Assembly: GCA_030765045.1 (NCBI GenBank)
Contig: CM060964.1
Location: 168,239,219 to 168,303,218, forward strand
Origin: Tenodera sinensis
Lineage: Eukaryota; Arthropoda; Insecta; Mantodea; Mantidae
DNA length: 64,000 bases
Reading direction: 5' to 3'
The notes below the pieces were generated by a model. The model made no database searches and was not told the DNA's origin. It worked only from the letters and a program-made list of their open reading frames with translations. Positions 32,702 to 44,480 of this stretch are shown here, piece by piece. Every line of letters begins with the position of its first letter. Position 1 is the first letter of the stretch. The position numbers and the translations under genes were made by a program.

Positions 32702-34120
32702 AACTTACATGGACCAAACAAATAGAACATGTAATAAAAAGAGCAGAGAGGCGCCTTTCACTGTTAAAACGTCTAACAGGAATGAAGTGGGGATGTTCCA
32801 GAGCAACTCTTAACACAACATACAATGTATATATGAAGCCATTATTTACTTACTGCAGCGAAGTTCTTGCAACAGCAAACACAAAAAAGATTCAAATCTT
32901 TCAAAACCAAAGTCTGAGATTAATTACAGGTGCTATCAAAACCACACCAATAGCAGCTATGGAAATACTAACCAACCAATGCCCCATTCAATATGAAATA
33001 GAAAAAGCGGCTCTTATTCATCACGAAAAGTTGATCAGACTCCCATTCAATACATGGCACAAGAGAAATTTTACACATACACTAAAGACTCAGGAGAGCT
33101 TTCTTTCCAAAATTTAAGACATCAGAAAGAATGTACACCTTCCTAGTTCAAAGGAAAACTTCATATCTAAAGTCAATCCGACACAAACATCAGACCTCAC
33201 ATATTATTTACACCTGACAGAAGAAGTTAAGAAAAGTGATACTCCAACTAGTGTTCTAAAATTATTGGCATTAGAGACAATCCATGCTAGATTTCCAGAA
33301 CACGAATGGCTCCATATTTATACTGATGGATAATTAATATCAAACCAAGATGGAGCAGGTGCTGGAGTCACATGTCACCTCTTTTCCTATAACAAATCTT
33401 CAAGTTATGGAACTACAAACTTTGATGGAGAAATTGAAGCAATTCGAATGGCCCTACAAAATCTTTTGTACAGAATTTCACATTTTCAGCAAGCAGTTAT
33501 TCTCTCAGATTCCAGGGCAGCAATTATAGCAATTACTTCCAAGTTGTCACCAAAAAACCAAACAATTATAGAATGTTGGAAAATCATTACCCATCTATCA
33601 GCACTTCAAAAACACCTAGTCTTCCAATGGATACCAGCTCACTATGGACTGGGTGGTAATGAGAAAGCTGATTTTCTTGCATAAAAGGGTACCGGCAATG
33701 TGCAGAAATCAATAGTTAATCTACCATTTTATGCAGCTAAAAGATTAGTCAACTCTGAATTCAAAAAAATTATTGAAAAATATTACTATGAAAAATCAAA
33801 AAATAAAAGATGGGAACTACCAAACATTCAAACAGTAATTCCTGAGTATCCTTGAAAAACAGCAGTTGCAACCTTCAGGTTGATTACAGGACATGATTGT
33901 CTGGCAAAACATTTAAACAGAATTGGGATATGTTCTTCACCAATCTGTCCTCTATGTGATCTGCAAGAGGAAATGGATCGAGACCACCTTCAGATATGCC
34001 CAGCCACTTCTAATGCCCCATCCATCAGTGAAAAATATTGGAGAGCAAGAGGATTAATGACTTCATTGTCAGAAATCCAGCATTAGCTAACAACAACAAC
34101 AACAACAAATTTTGTGGTGC

Positions 34121-34689
34121 TGTGTAATTTACATCACTTTAATAAACGTTAATGTGTCTGTATTTTATAGTGACGTGTGTAGCTTTTTATATATCCAATG
34201 TTTATTTAAACAGTATTCCTACTAGGAACATGCTATATCCCCACTATTAATTCATGATGAACTCTAGGGAAATATAGATACTGGTACTAATAGGATTTAT
34301 ACTGTTACAAATAGCATATCATAATCTTGAAAGTGTATAAATAATTCCAATAACTTCTGCTACTATGCGGTTCCTTTACTCCAAAAATCACAGCAGCGTA
34401 TGATCACTCCACAGTATCAGAAATTGTATCAGTTGGTTGTTCGCTTGGTGATCAAGGCAAAGGATGGGCTTCACATGTTGTATGTAAGCCCTGTCCGATG
34501 GGTTTAGGGTACTGAGTAAAAAAGAAGAAAATATCAGTGCAATTTGCCATTCTAATGATATGGTGGGAACTGAAAAGCCACACTAATGATTCTCATTTTT
34601 GTTGTGTAAATTTTGCAGGTTTCTCAGCAAAACAGAACCATAAAATCATATACCCCATTATTGCATCTGCAATGAGGCCAGTTTTGCAT
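34121..34689. other. No gene recognised
   Basis: AT-rich spacer between the LINE composite and the first copy of the unknown protein family. Confidence 0.5.
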
Positions 34690-35580
34690 AATGACAGTTC
34701 ATGAATTCAAAAACCTCCAGGAAAATAAATGAGAAGTTTCCAAGAAGTTCAACAAAGTTTGAAAGCAATTCTTCTGCACAATGGCAATTTATATCCTTCT
34801 GTAAATATGCAGCCATTGCTCTTTCTTTACACATAAAACAAACCTCTAAAAGCATAGTAATGGAATTAATTCAATACAATCTCCACCAGTGGCATATCCA
34901 TGGAGACCTAAACATCATTAGCATGTTGATGGTATGCAGCAAGGATTTACAAAATTGCTGCTTCTTTTGCCTATGGGACAGCTGAAATGTAGATGAACAT
35001 TACGTAAAATGAGAGTGGAAATCTACAAATTCTTTCATCCCACAAGAAGAAAATATCACATTTTACTAGTTGGTACCAAAAAGTGTTGCTTCCACCTTTT
35101 CATATAAAGCTTCACATAGCAGACACCTCTGTAAAAACACTTGGAAGAAGAGATTAAAGAGGATTCTGGTATCTGAGTGAAAGATTTTGCCATCAGCTGC
35201 TACAAGAAGGTATGTCACTGGGTTCACAGATTAGGGAGCTATTGTGGGATCAAACATTTGAAGAAAATTTGAATCAGACTGAAGTGAGAGCTTGAAAAGC
35301 TTCAAATGTATGAACTTCTTAGGGAAAGCAAAGAAGTCTCCTGAGTACAGACAAGGGGCTCAGGAATTACTGGATGCATATTAAGAAATGGGTTGCCAAA
35401 TGTCACTTAAACTTCATTTCCTACATTCACATTTAAATTTTTTTCCTCACCCAACCTTGGTAATACCAGTGATCAGATGGCTGAAAGGTTTCATAAAAAC
35501 ATTAGGTCAATAGGGAAACACTCCCAGGACTTCTGGAATGAGTACATGATGTTGGATGCTATGTCACGATGACTCAAAAA
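34690..35580 (+). pseudogene. Decayed copy 1 of an arthropod multicopy protein family
   Basis: Fragments in shifting frames match copy 2 and a family of ~600-residue uncharacterised proteins I remember from many arthropod genomes. Recognisable pieces are SLKAILLHNGN near 34760, HQWHIHGDLNIISML near 34885 and CFFCLWDS near 34960. GSQIRELLWD lies near 35225, MSLKLHFLHSHLNFFP near 35402, and QMAERFHKNI near 35475. Many frameshifts and stops. The conserved Cys/His pairs suggest metal binding, but the function is unknown to me. Confidence 0.65.
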
Positions 35581-35840
35581 ACCAGCATAAAGGACAATCA
35601 TCTGTTAAGCACTTCTTAGCCTCTAGTTCTGATAACTGAATATTCCCATTGCCAATTACCATTAAAAGTGTCATAATTAATAATTATAATAAGCATTTTA
35701 ATCTTATTTTCTGTATTGTAAGTATATTATTGAACTGGTCACATTTAAATGTATGTATCTTTTCTTCTATTTATAAGTATTTCATTACGCATAATTTAAA
35801 ATCTGTATAAAATATGAGGAAATTGAAAGCATACTCGTTT

Positions 35841-36073
35841 GTCGGTCTGGGTGGCTCTGTTGGTTAGACCCTGGCCTACTGATCCCAAGGTCACAGGTTA
35901 AAATCTAACCCAGACCGATTGTTTTTAAGTGTGCTTAAAAATGGCAGCTCCAGGTCAGTAGATTTACTGGCATGTAAAAGAGTTCCTGCGGGACAAAATT
36001 CCAGCATACTGGCAATACTGATGTGATCCTGGCAATTGACAGGATCATTAAACAATAACGTTTTTTTTAATTT
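35841..36073 (+). mobile_element. tRNA-derived SINE, family 1, copy 2
   Basis: Same structure as the 18752 copy but more diverged, with the B box changed to GGTTAAAATC. It has a T-run tail. Imperfect duplication TTGAAAGCATACTC (35823-35836) and TTGAAAGCATATTC (36074-36087). Confidence 0.88.
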
Positions 36074-36087
36074 TTGAAAGCATATTC

Positions 36088-36600
36088 ATAATCTACATGA
36101 AAAATTGATCTAAAAGTATCATTTTACCTCTGGCAATTAAAAAAAATGTTATTGAAAATAATAAATTAATCTAAAATTCATGTCTTTTCCTTTGTGTTTT
36201 AGTCTTACAGAAGTGTTTATTGTATCTGATTACACTAGGCAACAGTGAAAATGTAAATGGGATGAAATAAATGTTAACCATATCGACCACACTGATAACG
36301 AAAACAACCACAAAAAACTCGAATTAGCTCTAGTTTCCAAGTTAAAGTGGCAAATTTAATTAAAATTATATTTGATTGGCATTCGTTGTCAATCCCTTCC
36401 CACATAGGCTTTAAACCTGCTGATGGTAGACAACAATAGCTGTGCATATTTTGTCACTATTTTTAGTCTAAGCAACAAAAGAGGATGAGAGGAGCAGAGT
36501 ATGTTTCATTTAAGCATAGTTTCAATCTCTTACAAGCTGTATTCTGCAAGAATGAGTCACTGAAGTGTAGTTGGTGCATGTGGTCATTGTAATTCTTGTA
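36088..36600. other. No gene recognised
   Basis: AT-rich spacer without coding signal. Confidence 0.5.
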
Positions 36601-36607
36601 ATTCAAT

Positions 36608-38427
36608 GTGCCTTGCAAATACATAAAAACTGCTAATAATTTTTGCTACATTTGCAGACAGGCTACACTGAAATCTCAAAGGAGGCCAATAATGCCATGT
36701 ATTAGGTGTACAGACTGTACCTTGGCTGTGGAATCGGGGAACAAGATAAGCCCTGGACTCCTCAGTAGTTGCATACCTTGTGTCTCGAGTTTTCATTCAT
36801 GGCTGAATCGTAAACGATCTTCCATGAGCTTTAGTGTACCCGTGATCTGGTGAGAACCATCCAGCCATGGATGTTACTTTAGTATGACAACTCCATTAAC
36901 ACATGGTATTTCCAAAAAGAGAGTCTTCCTCGACATATGTTAGCATACTGCCGGCCATATGACCGGTGCCTCACGGAGATGGACTACTGTTCCTGTCCCA
37001 CCTGATTGTGATAAGTTATGAGGGCGGCAGTGAAACTAGTGCTGCACCATCACCTTCAAAACCCAGATCTTCAAAAGAGCTGATTCTGTGCATAATGATG
37101 AGTGTACAGAGATTCACAAAAGAACACAATGTGAACTTAATGACCTAGTGAGAGATCTGGAATTGGCGGCAAGACTACAACAGTGGAATTGTCTTGATAA
37201 GACAGTGAATGTGACTGCATTCCACAACCTCATATGCTATTCCTTCCATTTTTAGAAAGTGAAGAGAGCTTGGTATTTTGTAGTGATATATAGGGATTGA
37301 TGACAGCTATGGCCATTGACTATAAAGGTGATGAGTGGAGGTTGTTCTTACTCTTCCACAGTAAGTCTCAAGTGTGTGCTGCTGCATAATGGCAATGTGT
37401 TACCATCCATTCCAATTGGATATGCATCTTAAATGAAGGAAACATACGATAACATGAAATAACTGTTATTGTGATTGAACTGTGGCAAGTTTAAGTGGCA
37501 GATTTCCAGGGATCTGAAAGTCATAGGCATATTACTTGGGCTACAACACAGCTACGCCAAAGCATTTCATTATAAAAAGAAAGATTGGCCTAAGCATCAA
37601 TCACTTGAACCAGGATCTCACAATGTTATGCATAAAGCATTTGTTGAATCCAAGATCATTTTCACTGCTCTTCATACAAAATTTGGCCTAACGAAAAACT
37701 TTGTTAAGGCCATGAACAAAAACTGGGAAAGCATTTCTCAATTTGCGTGAGAAATTTCCACGTCTCAGTGAGGTGAATATAAAAAGAGGGGATTATCATA
37801 AAACTAAATTATTTTGTTGTTTAACGACGCTGTCAATTGTCAGGAGCAGATAAGCATTGCTAGTGTGCTGGAATTTGGTCCCACAGGAGTTGTTTTACAT
37901 GTCAGTAAATCTACTGACATGGAGCTGTTGTTTTTAAGCACACTTACAACCTTCAGTCTAGGCCAGATTTGAACCTGTGACCTCGGGATCAGTAGGCCAG
38001 CATCTAACCAACTGAGCCACCCAGACCAACAGGGATTTTCATAGGTCCCCAGACACGCCAACTGTACAACGATGAGCATTTCAACACAATCATGACAGGT
38101 GATGAATAGTTAACTTGGGATGCCTTCGTTCAAATGTCAACAAACTATAAGGATCTTGTGGTAAATTGTCTGTACTGCTACAACAGACTGGAGTGCAACA
38201 TGTCCTTAAAGTTACATTTCTTAGATTCATACATGGACTTCTTTCCTGGCAACTGTGGTGCTATAAGCGACGAGCATGGGGAGTGCTTCCACCAGCAAAT
38301 TTTGGACATGGAAATGAGATACCAGGGAAAGTGGAGTGCATCAATGTTAGCCGATTACTGCTGGACATTATCAGGAATAACCAGCAGAAAACTACAAATA
38401 CCAGCAAAGCAGTTGCACCTTCAGTGA
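36608..38427 (+). pseudogene. Decayed copy 2 of the multicopy protein family, split by a SINE
   Basis: Longer and better preserved than copy 1. The N-terminal Cys-rich module is visible (NNFCYICRQATLKSQRR near 36637, then CVSSFHSWLNRK near 36780), followed by a PVPPD-like segment near 37000. The central part has DEWRLFLLFHS near 37335, RDLKVIGILLGLQ near 37510, GSHNVMHKAFVESK near 37615 and FGLTKNFVKAMNK near 37680. After the SINE (37811-38030) it resumes with MSLKLHFLDSYMDFFPGNCG near 38200, then DEHGECFHQ and RYQGKWSASMLADYCWTL near 38315. Stops and shifts occur throughout. Presence of two relics of one gene 2 kb apart suggests a mobile or amplified source. Confidence 0.7.
37811..38030 (-). 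mobile_element. tRNA-derived SINE, family 1, copy 3
   Basis: Minus-strand copy with head at 38030 (GTTGGTCTGGGTGGCTCAGT) and tail near 37811. Imperfect 11-bp duplication GGATTATCATA / GGATTTTCATA at the two ends. It interrupts the protein-family pseudogene, so it is younger than that gene copy. Confidence 0.9.
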
Positions 38428-38429
38428 GC

Positions 38430-39450
38430 TTCCTCCGAGGGATAACACCATGGTAAATGCATGCATAAGCCTATATAGGCAATAACGTATAGTTATAACT
38501 TCAAAATGAGAGCTAATCTTGCATTTTTGCCATTTTCATTATCAGCATACCTGAAAACATAAGGATTAGCTGTTGTCATGCCAGTTACAGAGAACGAGCA
38601 AAATTTTGTTGGCTAGTGTTATTAGCACTCTGGAGCTTCTAAAGGCTGTGCTTCAGTTATATAGATTTAGCACTTATTGCAAGGGAATTTTCTGATTAGC
38701 ATTTCTGCAACTCATGACTTACGCTGCTCATTATTATTATAGAAAGTTGTTTAAACCATAAAGTATTGATATATCAGATGTAATATTTCTATAGTTACAG
38801 TTTCTTGTTCTAAGATTCAGGAACAGCTAACATATATTCTAAAACAATTAGCAACTCGCTTCAAATAGTTATTTCATTTAGTCTCCATTAAATTTATTAG
38901 TCAACTTAACTGGTGTTGCCCATTCTCACACACCCCCACCCACCCACACATGCGCTGAGAAAAAGGTCTGATAGTTCACCACCGGAGCAGCTAGGTGGCA
39001 GCAGAGTCATTGAGGACCAAGATATTGGAGATGGCATAAAGTGCCACACAAGGTAGTCCTCATCAAACGTGATGACATCAGAGCTGAAACTGAACTGTCA
39101 ATATCAGGGCCTACAGTTTGCAAGTTGAACGTTACTAGATGGACAGTAGACTCAGCCAGTGACAACTTATTACGTACTAGAATCCTTGGACCATTAGCAA
39201 TCTCTGAGAAGGAAGTAAAGTCAGAATGAGTTTACTGTACAGAACCAATGGGGATTTTGCACCACCAGCACTGTGAAACATCTGCTACCAATGGCAGCAC
39301 CTCTGTACATCAAATGAACTTAGAAATGAACAACAGAAAAAGTTTATGGTGGTATACATTAACTTATCATTTTTGGTTTTTCACTAAGGAAAGATGTGTC
39401 AGAAATCAGTATCTTAGGAAACTGCTCATATCCACCAAAGTTTGGTCGTC
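38430..39450. other. No gene recognised
   Basis: Contains a C-rich run near 38930-38950. No coding signal seen. Confidence 0.5.
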
Positions 39451-39620
39451 CTCTATGGTCTAGGAATAACATGGTATCCTCAGGTTCCAGAGTCATGGGT
39501 TCAAACCCAGCAGAGAACAATGGATTTTTTTAGGCACAAAAATCTTTAGCATGGATTCCTTCGGAAGGAAAGTAAAGCCGTGGTACTGTGTTGTAGATTT
39601 ACATTACATAAAAGAAACTC
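39451..39620 (+). mobile_element. tRNA-derived SINE, family 2
   Basis: tRNA-like head with TGGTCTAGGAATAAC as A box and GGGTTCAAACCC as B box, then TTCCTTCGGAAGGAAAGTAA and GTAGATTTACATTACATAAA in the body. This is a different family from the 18752 copy although both have the ACATAAAAGAA-type motif after the body. No clear duplication. Confidence 0.65.
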
Positions 39621-42059
39621 AGACTTGATAGAGGCCTCTAAGCAAAATTAAATGGTCTTTCACATCCAATATAAAATGGGATGCTGAGACCCACAGCAGT
39701 TAAAGAGTATTCATAAATAAAAATTGAATTTAAATTTTACTACCAAAGTTTATAACACAGTGGTCAAACTTTGCATAACAACTTGTAATATTATTGTAGT
39801 AGTTCAATATTTTTCTAAAGCACTTTTGTAATCGCTAGGGCTCATTCCATGACATTTTCATTGGTTCGTTGCAATGCCACACAGAAGTGCCATTTTTGAG
39901 TAAACTACCCCATACACTTGTCTGAAATTTAAGCAGCATATTGAAATATTATTATGGGTTTTCATGGAATCGTATTTGTTTATTCCTCTCCATTTAATAA
40001 GTTTATAAATTTCAAAATAAAAATAAAGGCAAAGGAAGCTGAATGACAATCAAAATCTCCTGTACAAATATCTGCACCTATGTCTTATACAGAAAGTTGA
40101 GAAGTCTTAGGAATTTAGCTATTATCATTCCAAGCTAAACATACCCTAAGGTGAAAAATATTAATCCCAGAAAAATGTGCTTAAAACTCAGTATAGTATC
40201 TATTTTGAAGGTTTACAAAATGTCTCATGCCATGCTGTATTAATCCCTGCTGGATATTGTACACTGGGATAGATATGGGGCCAGGGTCAAAATTATTTTC
40301 CTCTGCCCAAATAAGTGTACTGTTGTCTGCAGCGTACTAACGTCACTCTTGCTCACTTGCACTTACTTTCATATATATCATTTTCATCATCACTGAGCAC
40401 AAAATATAACTCACTATCACTTTTGTTTGACAAAGCAACAATCTCTTCCTCCATTAACTCTTTCTTTCTTGTCATTATGTTGAAAAACAAAACAAAATTT
40501 GGCTTACTAGTTGCAATCACCACACTGCTTATTCTTTCCGAGGTGAGAACTACAAGAGAAATTGCTGACTATGGAAAATCGGGGATTTACCAACCACAAA
40601 CATCTGAAAGAACAGTTCCTGTCATCTGTTGGTAGCATATATGAATTACTTAAGCAAGAGGAGCTGACCACAATAGCTCTACAACTCCAAACTCATTCGT
40701 AGGTCTTCGCTCGTGAGGCTCTGGACGGGCCAACCATATGGGTTTTCACTTGCAGAGGTTTAAGTAAGAAATAATTACTGTACGGTGTGTGCCAAGGTTA
40801 TCAAGATTACCTATTGGCAGTAATAGGTATTCATCAAGTTACCACATAGATACTCAGTGCCTCTTTTGGAGAATCATATACTTTGTGCTATTGCTTGATT
40901 CGAAGTTGACTGAAGTGCTTATAGCTGGTTAACTGTTAAATTCAAATTGCTCTTACTGACACCACATGTAAATATCAACCAACAACTTCAGGCCAATGTC
41001 AATACACAACTCTGCAGGCTTAGCTGTCAGATGTGAGCAGAAGCAACAGCAAGCAATACTCTGTACATTGCATATGATGCAATACTTGGCGATTTTAAGA
41101 CATAACACTGTTCTCACGATGGAAAAGAAAGGGGTGAAAAAAGTTTACCTACCTTGAGGCTTGAACTTGATTTCTCAGGTTTGCTCAGGTCCACAGCCAA
41201 TCCACCTAACCATTCACAACTATCAGAATTTCCCTAGTTTCTTTAGTAATTTGCCACAACCAGTTATCCTCTGTAGTGGCATGCAACCACATGTTGAGTC
41301 TACAATTTACACGGTTTGGTAATGATAAAATTTAGAAATGCTTCTTCAGAGCAATAAAAGACGGACTTTGCTAAGTACTAATAAGCTCTAGTTTGTTTCT
41401 AATGGAGGCTACTTACATATTTCTTTCTGATTATGATTTACTGATTCCACTCTGTAATTACTTTGTATATGCCGAACTTGGTAATTTGACCTCACAGAGC
41501 ATTGGTTTATCTCAAATTGACTAGGAACCATCTACTGTCAGTAAAATTTGTACAGGTTACTCATGTACATCAAAAACACACACATTAAAACGATTGTGAA
41601 TAATTCTTAGTGTACTCAACTGCCTTAAGCATGAATATATAGGAGATAAAAGCTCAGAGATCATTTGGGATTAAGGATAGTGCCATTATTACACAAAAAT
41701 AATTAAATGTGCTGTACTGAGATATCAGTCTTTTGTAAGTATGAACACAAAAGCTACTTATTTCTAGTAGTATACTTAGTAAGGTGAACTTAAAAATTAA
41801 TGGCTTCGTTACTGCTTTGCTGAAGTGAGGGACTAACACATGTGCAAGTGAAAATATTAGCTCCTTCTATTACTTGGTATAATCAACAATTACAGTATAA
41901 CTTCAGTTACAAATTTTCAAAGTAGCACAGCTAAAATAATTTATAAATGAGAAAACCTAGAAGTGAATCTGATTTATTATGTTATTCAAACTAATTACGT
42001 ATTATTTAATTTAAGAAAGCAATAAATGATACAAGGACATAAATAATAACCATACTGGA
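39621..42059. other. No gene recognised; possible tRNA-like relic on minus strand near 41140-41215
   Basis: Low-complexity AT-rich sequence. The minus strand near 41200 reads TGGTTAGGTGGA then AAGTTCAAGCCT 45 bp later, which could be decayed A and B boxes. A frame at 40475-40635 starting with a hydrophobic stretch has no recognisable homology. Confidence 0.4.
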
Positions 42060-42881
42060 AGTTATTTCCAGACTGTTTTACTGTGGTCTGCTGGAGATAT
42101 GTTCCAGATATTTCACCCGTAAATACAGTGGACATCTTCAGTGGCACACACAAAGTTTCCTTGGAGAAGGTTTCGTTGTATCTGAAGTATTGACAGTCAG
42201 TGCCACTATATTTATACAGAGCACCCTCTCTGCTGATTTGTCTGAAAGCTGGACTGCAGGGGTCTAGCTTCTTCTATGGTGTTGCTCCCTTTTGAATTGG
42301 CTTGATTTGTTTTCTCCTGTTATGTAATGTTTCTTGCCTATAATGACTGGATGTCAGTTGTTAAGTTTTAGGGCCTCTTCTTTCTTATTGAAATTGTTGG
42401 GATATTCTTACATTTTGACAGTGCGCTGTAGTTGGGCATGGTACAGTATTATAGATGAAAGGAACTCATGTCCTGAAATCAAAAGGGCCAATCAAAAGTG
42501 AGCAAAACCATAGAAGCATCCCAGCCCAGTCAATGCTTAAGGCACCACAAAACCTTCTCTAAGCAGACTTAAGGCAGGCTCACACTTGGACGTGCAGAGG
42601 AGAAGCGCGGCGCGCCGAAAAATATCTTTTCCATGTTAATAAATGGAACGGCTCTTAACTACACGTGGCGCGGTGCACAGCATTGCAGGCTTCCCTTGGC
42701 TTCCGCTCGCAGAGAATACTTCTCCTTCTTCCGCAGGTGTGGTTTAACAATCGGTATCAATCGTGTCATGGTCGTAAGTCTTCGTGCTAATCAAGGTGAT
42801 CTCTAATTTTGTGACATATCTGTGATCTCTATTCAGTAGCAGTAAATCATTCACAGCGTTTTCATATCTTTGTCTGCAGCA

Positions 42882-43017
42882 ATGGATGAGGAAAAGCTTA
42901 TTACCTTAGTTCAACAATATACCTTTTTGTTTGATAAATGCCACAAATTGTACAGCAATAACAATGCAAGGGATAACGCTTGGGAACAAATAGCTCAAGA
43001 AATTGGAAATGTTTCAG
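42882..43017 (+). CDS. MADF-domain (Myb/SANT-like) first exon of the Harbinger element
   Basis: ATG 42882 opens MDEEKLITLVQQY, then FLFDKCHKLYSNNNARDNAW and EQIAQEIGNVS. These are the first two helices of a MADF domain, with the conserved Trp in place. It ends at CAG|GTAAAT (43017/43018), a good splice donor; unspliced reading would stop two codons on. PIF/Harbinger elements carry a second protein of this type that helps bring the transposase to DNA. Later exons are not visible, so this is a partial gene. Confidence 0.8.
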
Positions 43018-43913
43018 GTAAATGAATATAAACCCTATAATTTAAGGAAGAGCTGCATGGAATTACGACATATTTCATGTTATATTGCGTTCCTATTAAA
43101 TATTATGTAAGGAAAATAAATAATCACAGAAAAGTCACACTTCGTAGGGCTTGTGCAGCGACTTGGTCATACACACGTGTGAAAATTATTAGACTCAAAT
43201 GCACTTCTTATGGTAAAATGGATGCGAGATTTGAACTTGGAAATAGTTTACAACTTCCTAAAGTGAAATAAAACACTTTCTGGGAATATGCATCCACTGC
43301 TTGTCACTGTAAATATTTATTTTGCTCCATTAAACAACTCTGAGTGGTAGCTTCTGCTGTAGACAGTTTTTCCTAGGTATAAAAGAAATGGATACCCATG
43401 ATGAACAAATATCGTTTAATTTCCATATACTGTGTGGTCAGGATTATTTACAGATAATACTGAGTTGATGCATGACTGACAATGGTCATCAGAAGTATAC
43501 TTTATGCGCATATTTTACAGAGAGAAGAAATTAGAATCCATATTCCCAGGTGCCTAGAGCTAAAAGTTAAAATTTGGCAGCGTCAATAGTTTTACTTTAT
43601 TTTTTAATATAGACAACAAACTGATTGGTCGAAAATGCTGCAAGCTTTTTACTATAATAACCGCCAATGTTTATAACATAAGCCTAGATCAACATGTAAT
43701 ATTACATAAATAAAACCTTACTTTGAGTCTAATAATTTTACACCTCTGTAATTCTAAATCAGTTTATAATGAATGAACAAAAAAGTTTCAACAGTTTCTA
43801 AGTATGCTTATTTAATTGGGCATCCAGTTAAAAACTAAGAGAAGCTAATTTATCTACTATGGTTTAAAACAGCGTTGTTGCAGCAAACCATATTACATAT
43901 TACAATATATTAA

Positions 43914-43916
<3 letters not shown>

Positions 43917-43980
<64 letters not shown>

Positions 43981-44024
43981 TTGGTGGTGGTGGCGGCGGC
44001 GGTGGTGGTGGTGGTGGTGGTGGT
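43917..44024. repeat. Adjacent (AAT)n and (GGT/GGC)n microsatellites
   Basis: AAT repeats to about 43978 followed at 43982 by GGT/GGC repeats, inside the Harbinger element. Confidence 0.95.
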
Positions 44025-44222
44025 GAGTACAAAATATTTTGAGGGAAACAATAGTTAACCTTTCTAACACTAAAACATACACATTTGAACTTGGAAAATG
44101 GCTATGTAAAATTGTAGTTTAACATGAAATTATGTATTGCAATGCAGTACTAGTACTCTGCAATGGGACATGTAGTTGATACCAATAAAGAGAACAGACA
44201 CACACTAGTACATTGATTTCTA

Positions 44223-44415
44223 TTACACTGGGTAACGTCCTCGACGAATTATGCTATCTTGCCAGTAAACCTTACCAACACTGCTGAAGTAGTCTTTAAA
44301 ATGATCCCTGATTTTCAGAGAATCTGATGCAGCATTTCCTCCAACGTTTACTAGTGGCTGAAAAGCACCACTATTTGCATCACCTTTTGGCACATCAACT
44401 CTTCGGCGAGTCTCA
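44223..44415 (-). pseudogene. Harbinger transposase, C-terminal exon
   Basis: Minus-strand frame ending TAA at 44223-44225. It contains ETRRRVDVPKGDANSGAFQP near 44400 and then IRDHFKDYFSSVGKVYWQDS near 44280. The DHF-x-x-YF and WQ pattern is the usual end of DDE_Tnp_4 transposases of PIF/Harbinger elements. The upstream catalytic Asp and Glu residues are deleted. Orientation opposite to the MADF exon is common in this superfamily. Confidence 0.75.
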
Positions 44416-44425
44416 CTTACGATAG

Positions 44426-44480
44426 AGTGAGTGAGTGTGTGGGGTTTAATGGCCCGACAACAACGAGGTCATTTGGGCCC
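44426..44480 (-). mobile_element. 55-bp retroposed fragment in the Harbinger transposon
   Basis: Flanked by a perfect 10-bp duplication CTTACGATAG (44416-44425, 44481-44490). On the minus strand it reads ATGACCTCGTTGTTG then GGGCCATTAAACC, matching the 48-bp insertion at 32654-32701 at the positions ATGACCT, GTTG, GCCC and TTAAACC. Confidence 0.75.

Larger units (their letters stand above)
24174..34086 (+). pseudogene. I-like LINE ORF2: endonuclease, RT, RNase H (interrupted)
   Basis: Endonuclease from about 24276 (LLQWNAGGLTQ, IQETNL, then VIGDFNAHSKRWH near 24633 after a frameshift near 24560, and SGHRAV near 24868). RT begins near 25560 (YRPIALTSI near 25768) and resumes after the LTR insertion at 31935 (AKVMERMVSNRL). 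HRGLPQGAVLS lies near 32287 and catalytic FADD near 32390. RNase H carries YTDG near 33325 and DGEIEA near 33427. LSDSRAA lies near 33505. The tail has CPLCDLQEEMDRDHLQICPA near 33950 and ends at 34086. Breaks include stops near 24844, 25110, 25598, 32150, 32412, 33331, 33684 and 33855. Confidence 0.85.
22002..34108. mobile_element. Composite of two I-like LINEs head to head between 12-bp repeats
   Basis: ATTTTGTGGTGC occurs at 21990-22001 and again at 34109-34120, exactly at the outer ends of a minus-strand LINE 3' half (22002-23686) and a full-length plus-strand LINE (23697-34108). A short AT-rich filler (about 23670-23696) separates them. The arrangement fits one insertion that joined two LINE RNAs by twin priming, or two insertions at one site. 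The LTR element and a 48-bp retroposon lie inside the plus-strand LINE and are later. Confidence 0.6.
23697..34108 (+). mobile_element. I-like LINE, full-length plus-strand copy with nested insertions
   Basis: Starts at CAGGGGTCTCCGTCTAGGGG, which is also the 5' end of the deletion derivative at 50374. It has a ~475-bp 5' UTR, endonuclease, RT and RNase H regions, a CCHC-like tail and a (CAA)n 3' end. Order of domains and the RNase H after RT place it in the I group in the broad sense (I/LOA/Nimb-like); I cannot narrow it further. The LTR element at 25793-31930 and a 48-bp insertion at 32654-32701 interrupt it. Confidence 0.85.

Noticed and set aside
40475..40635. Short frame with a hydrophobic N-terminus resembling a signal peptide
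   Set aside because: No homology, codon bias or gene context; likely chance in AT-rich DNA.
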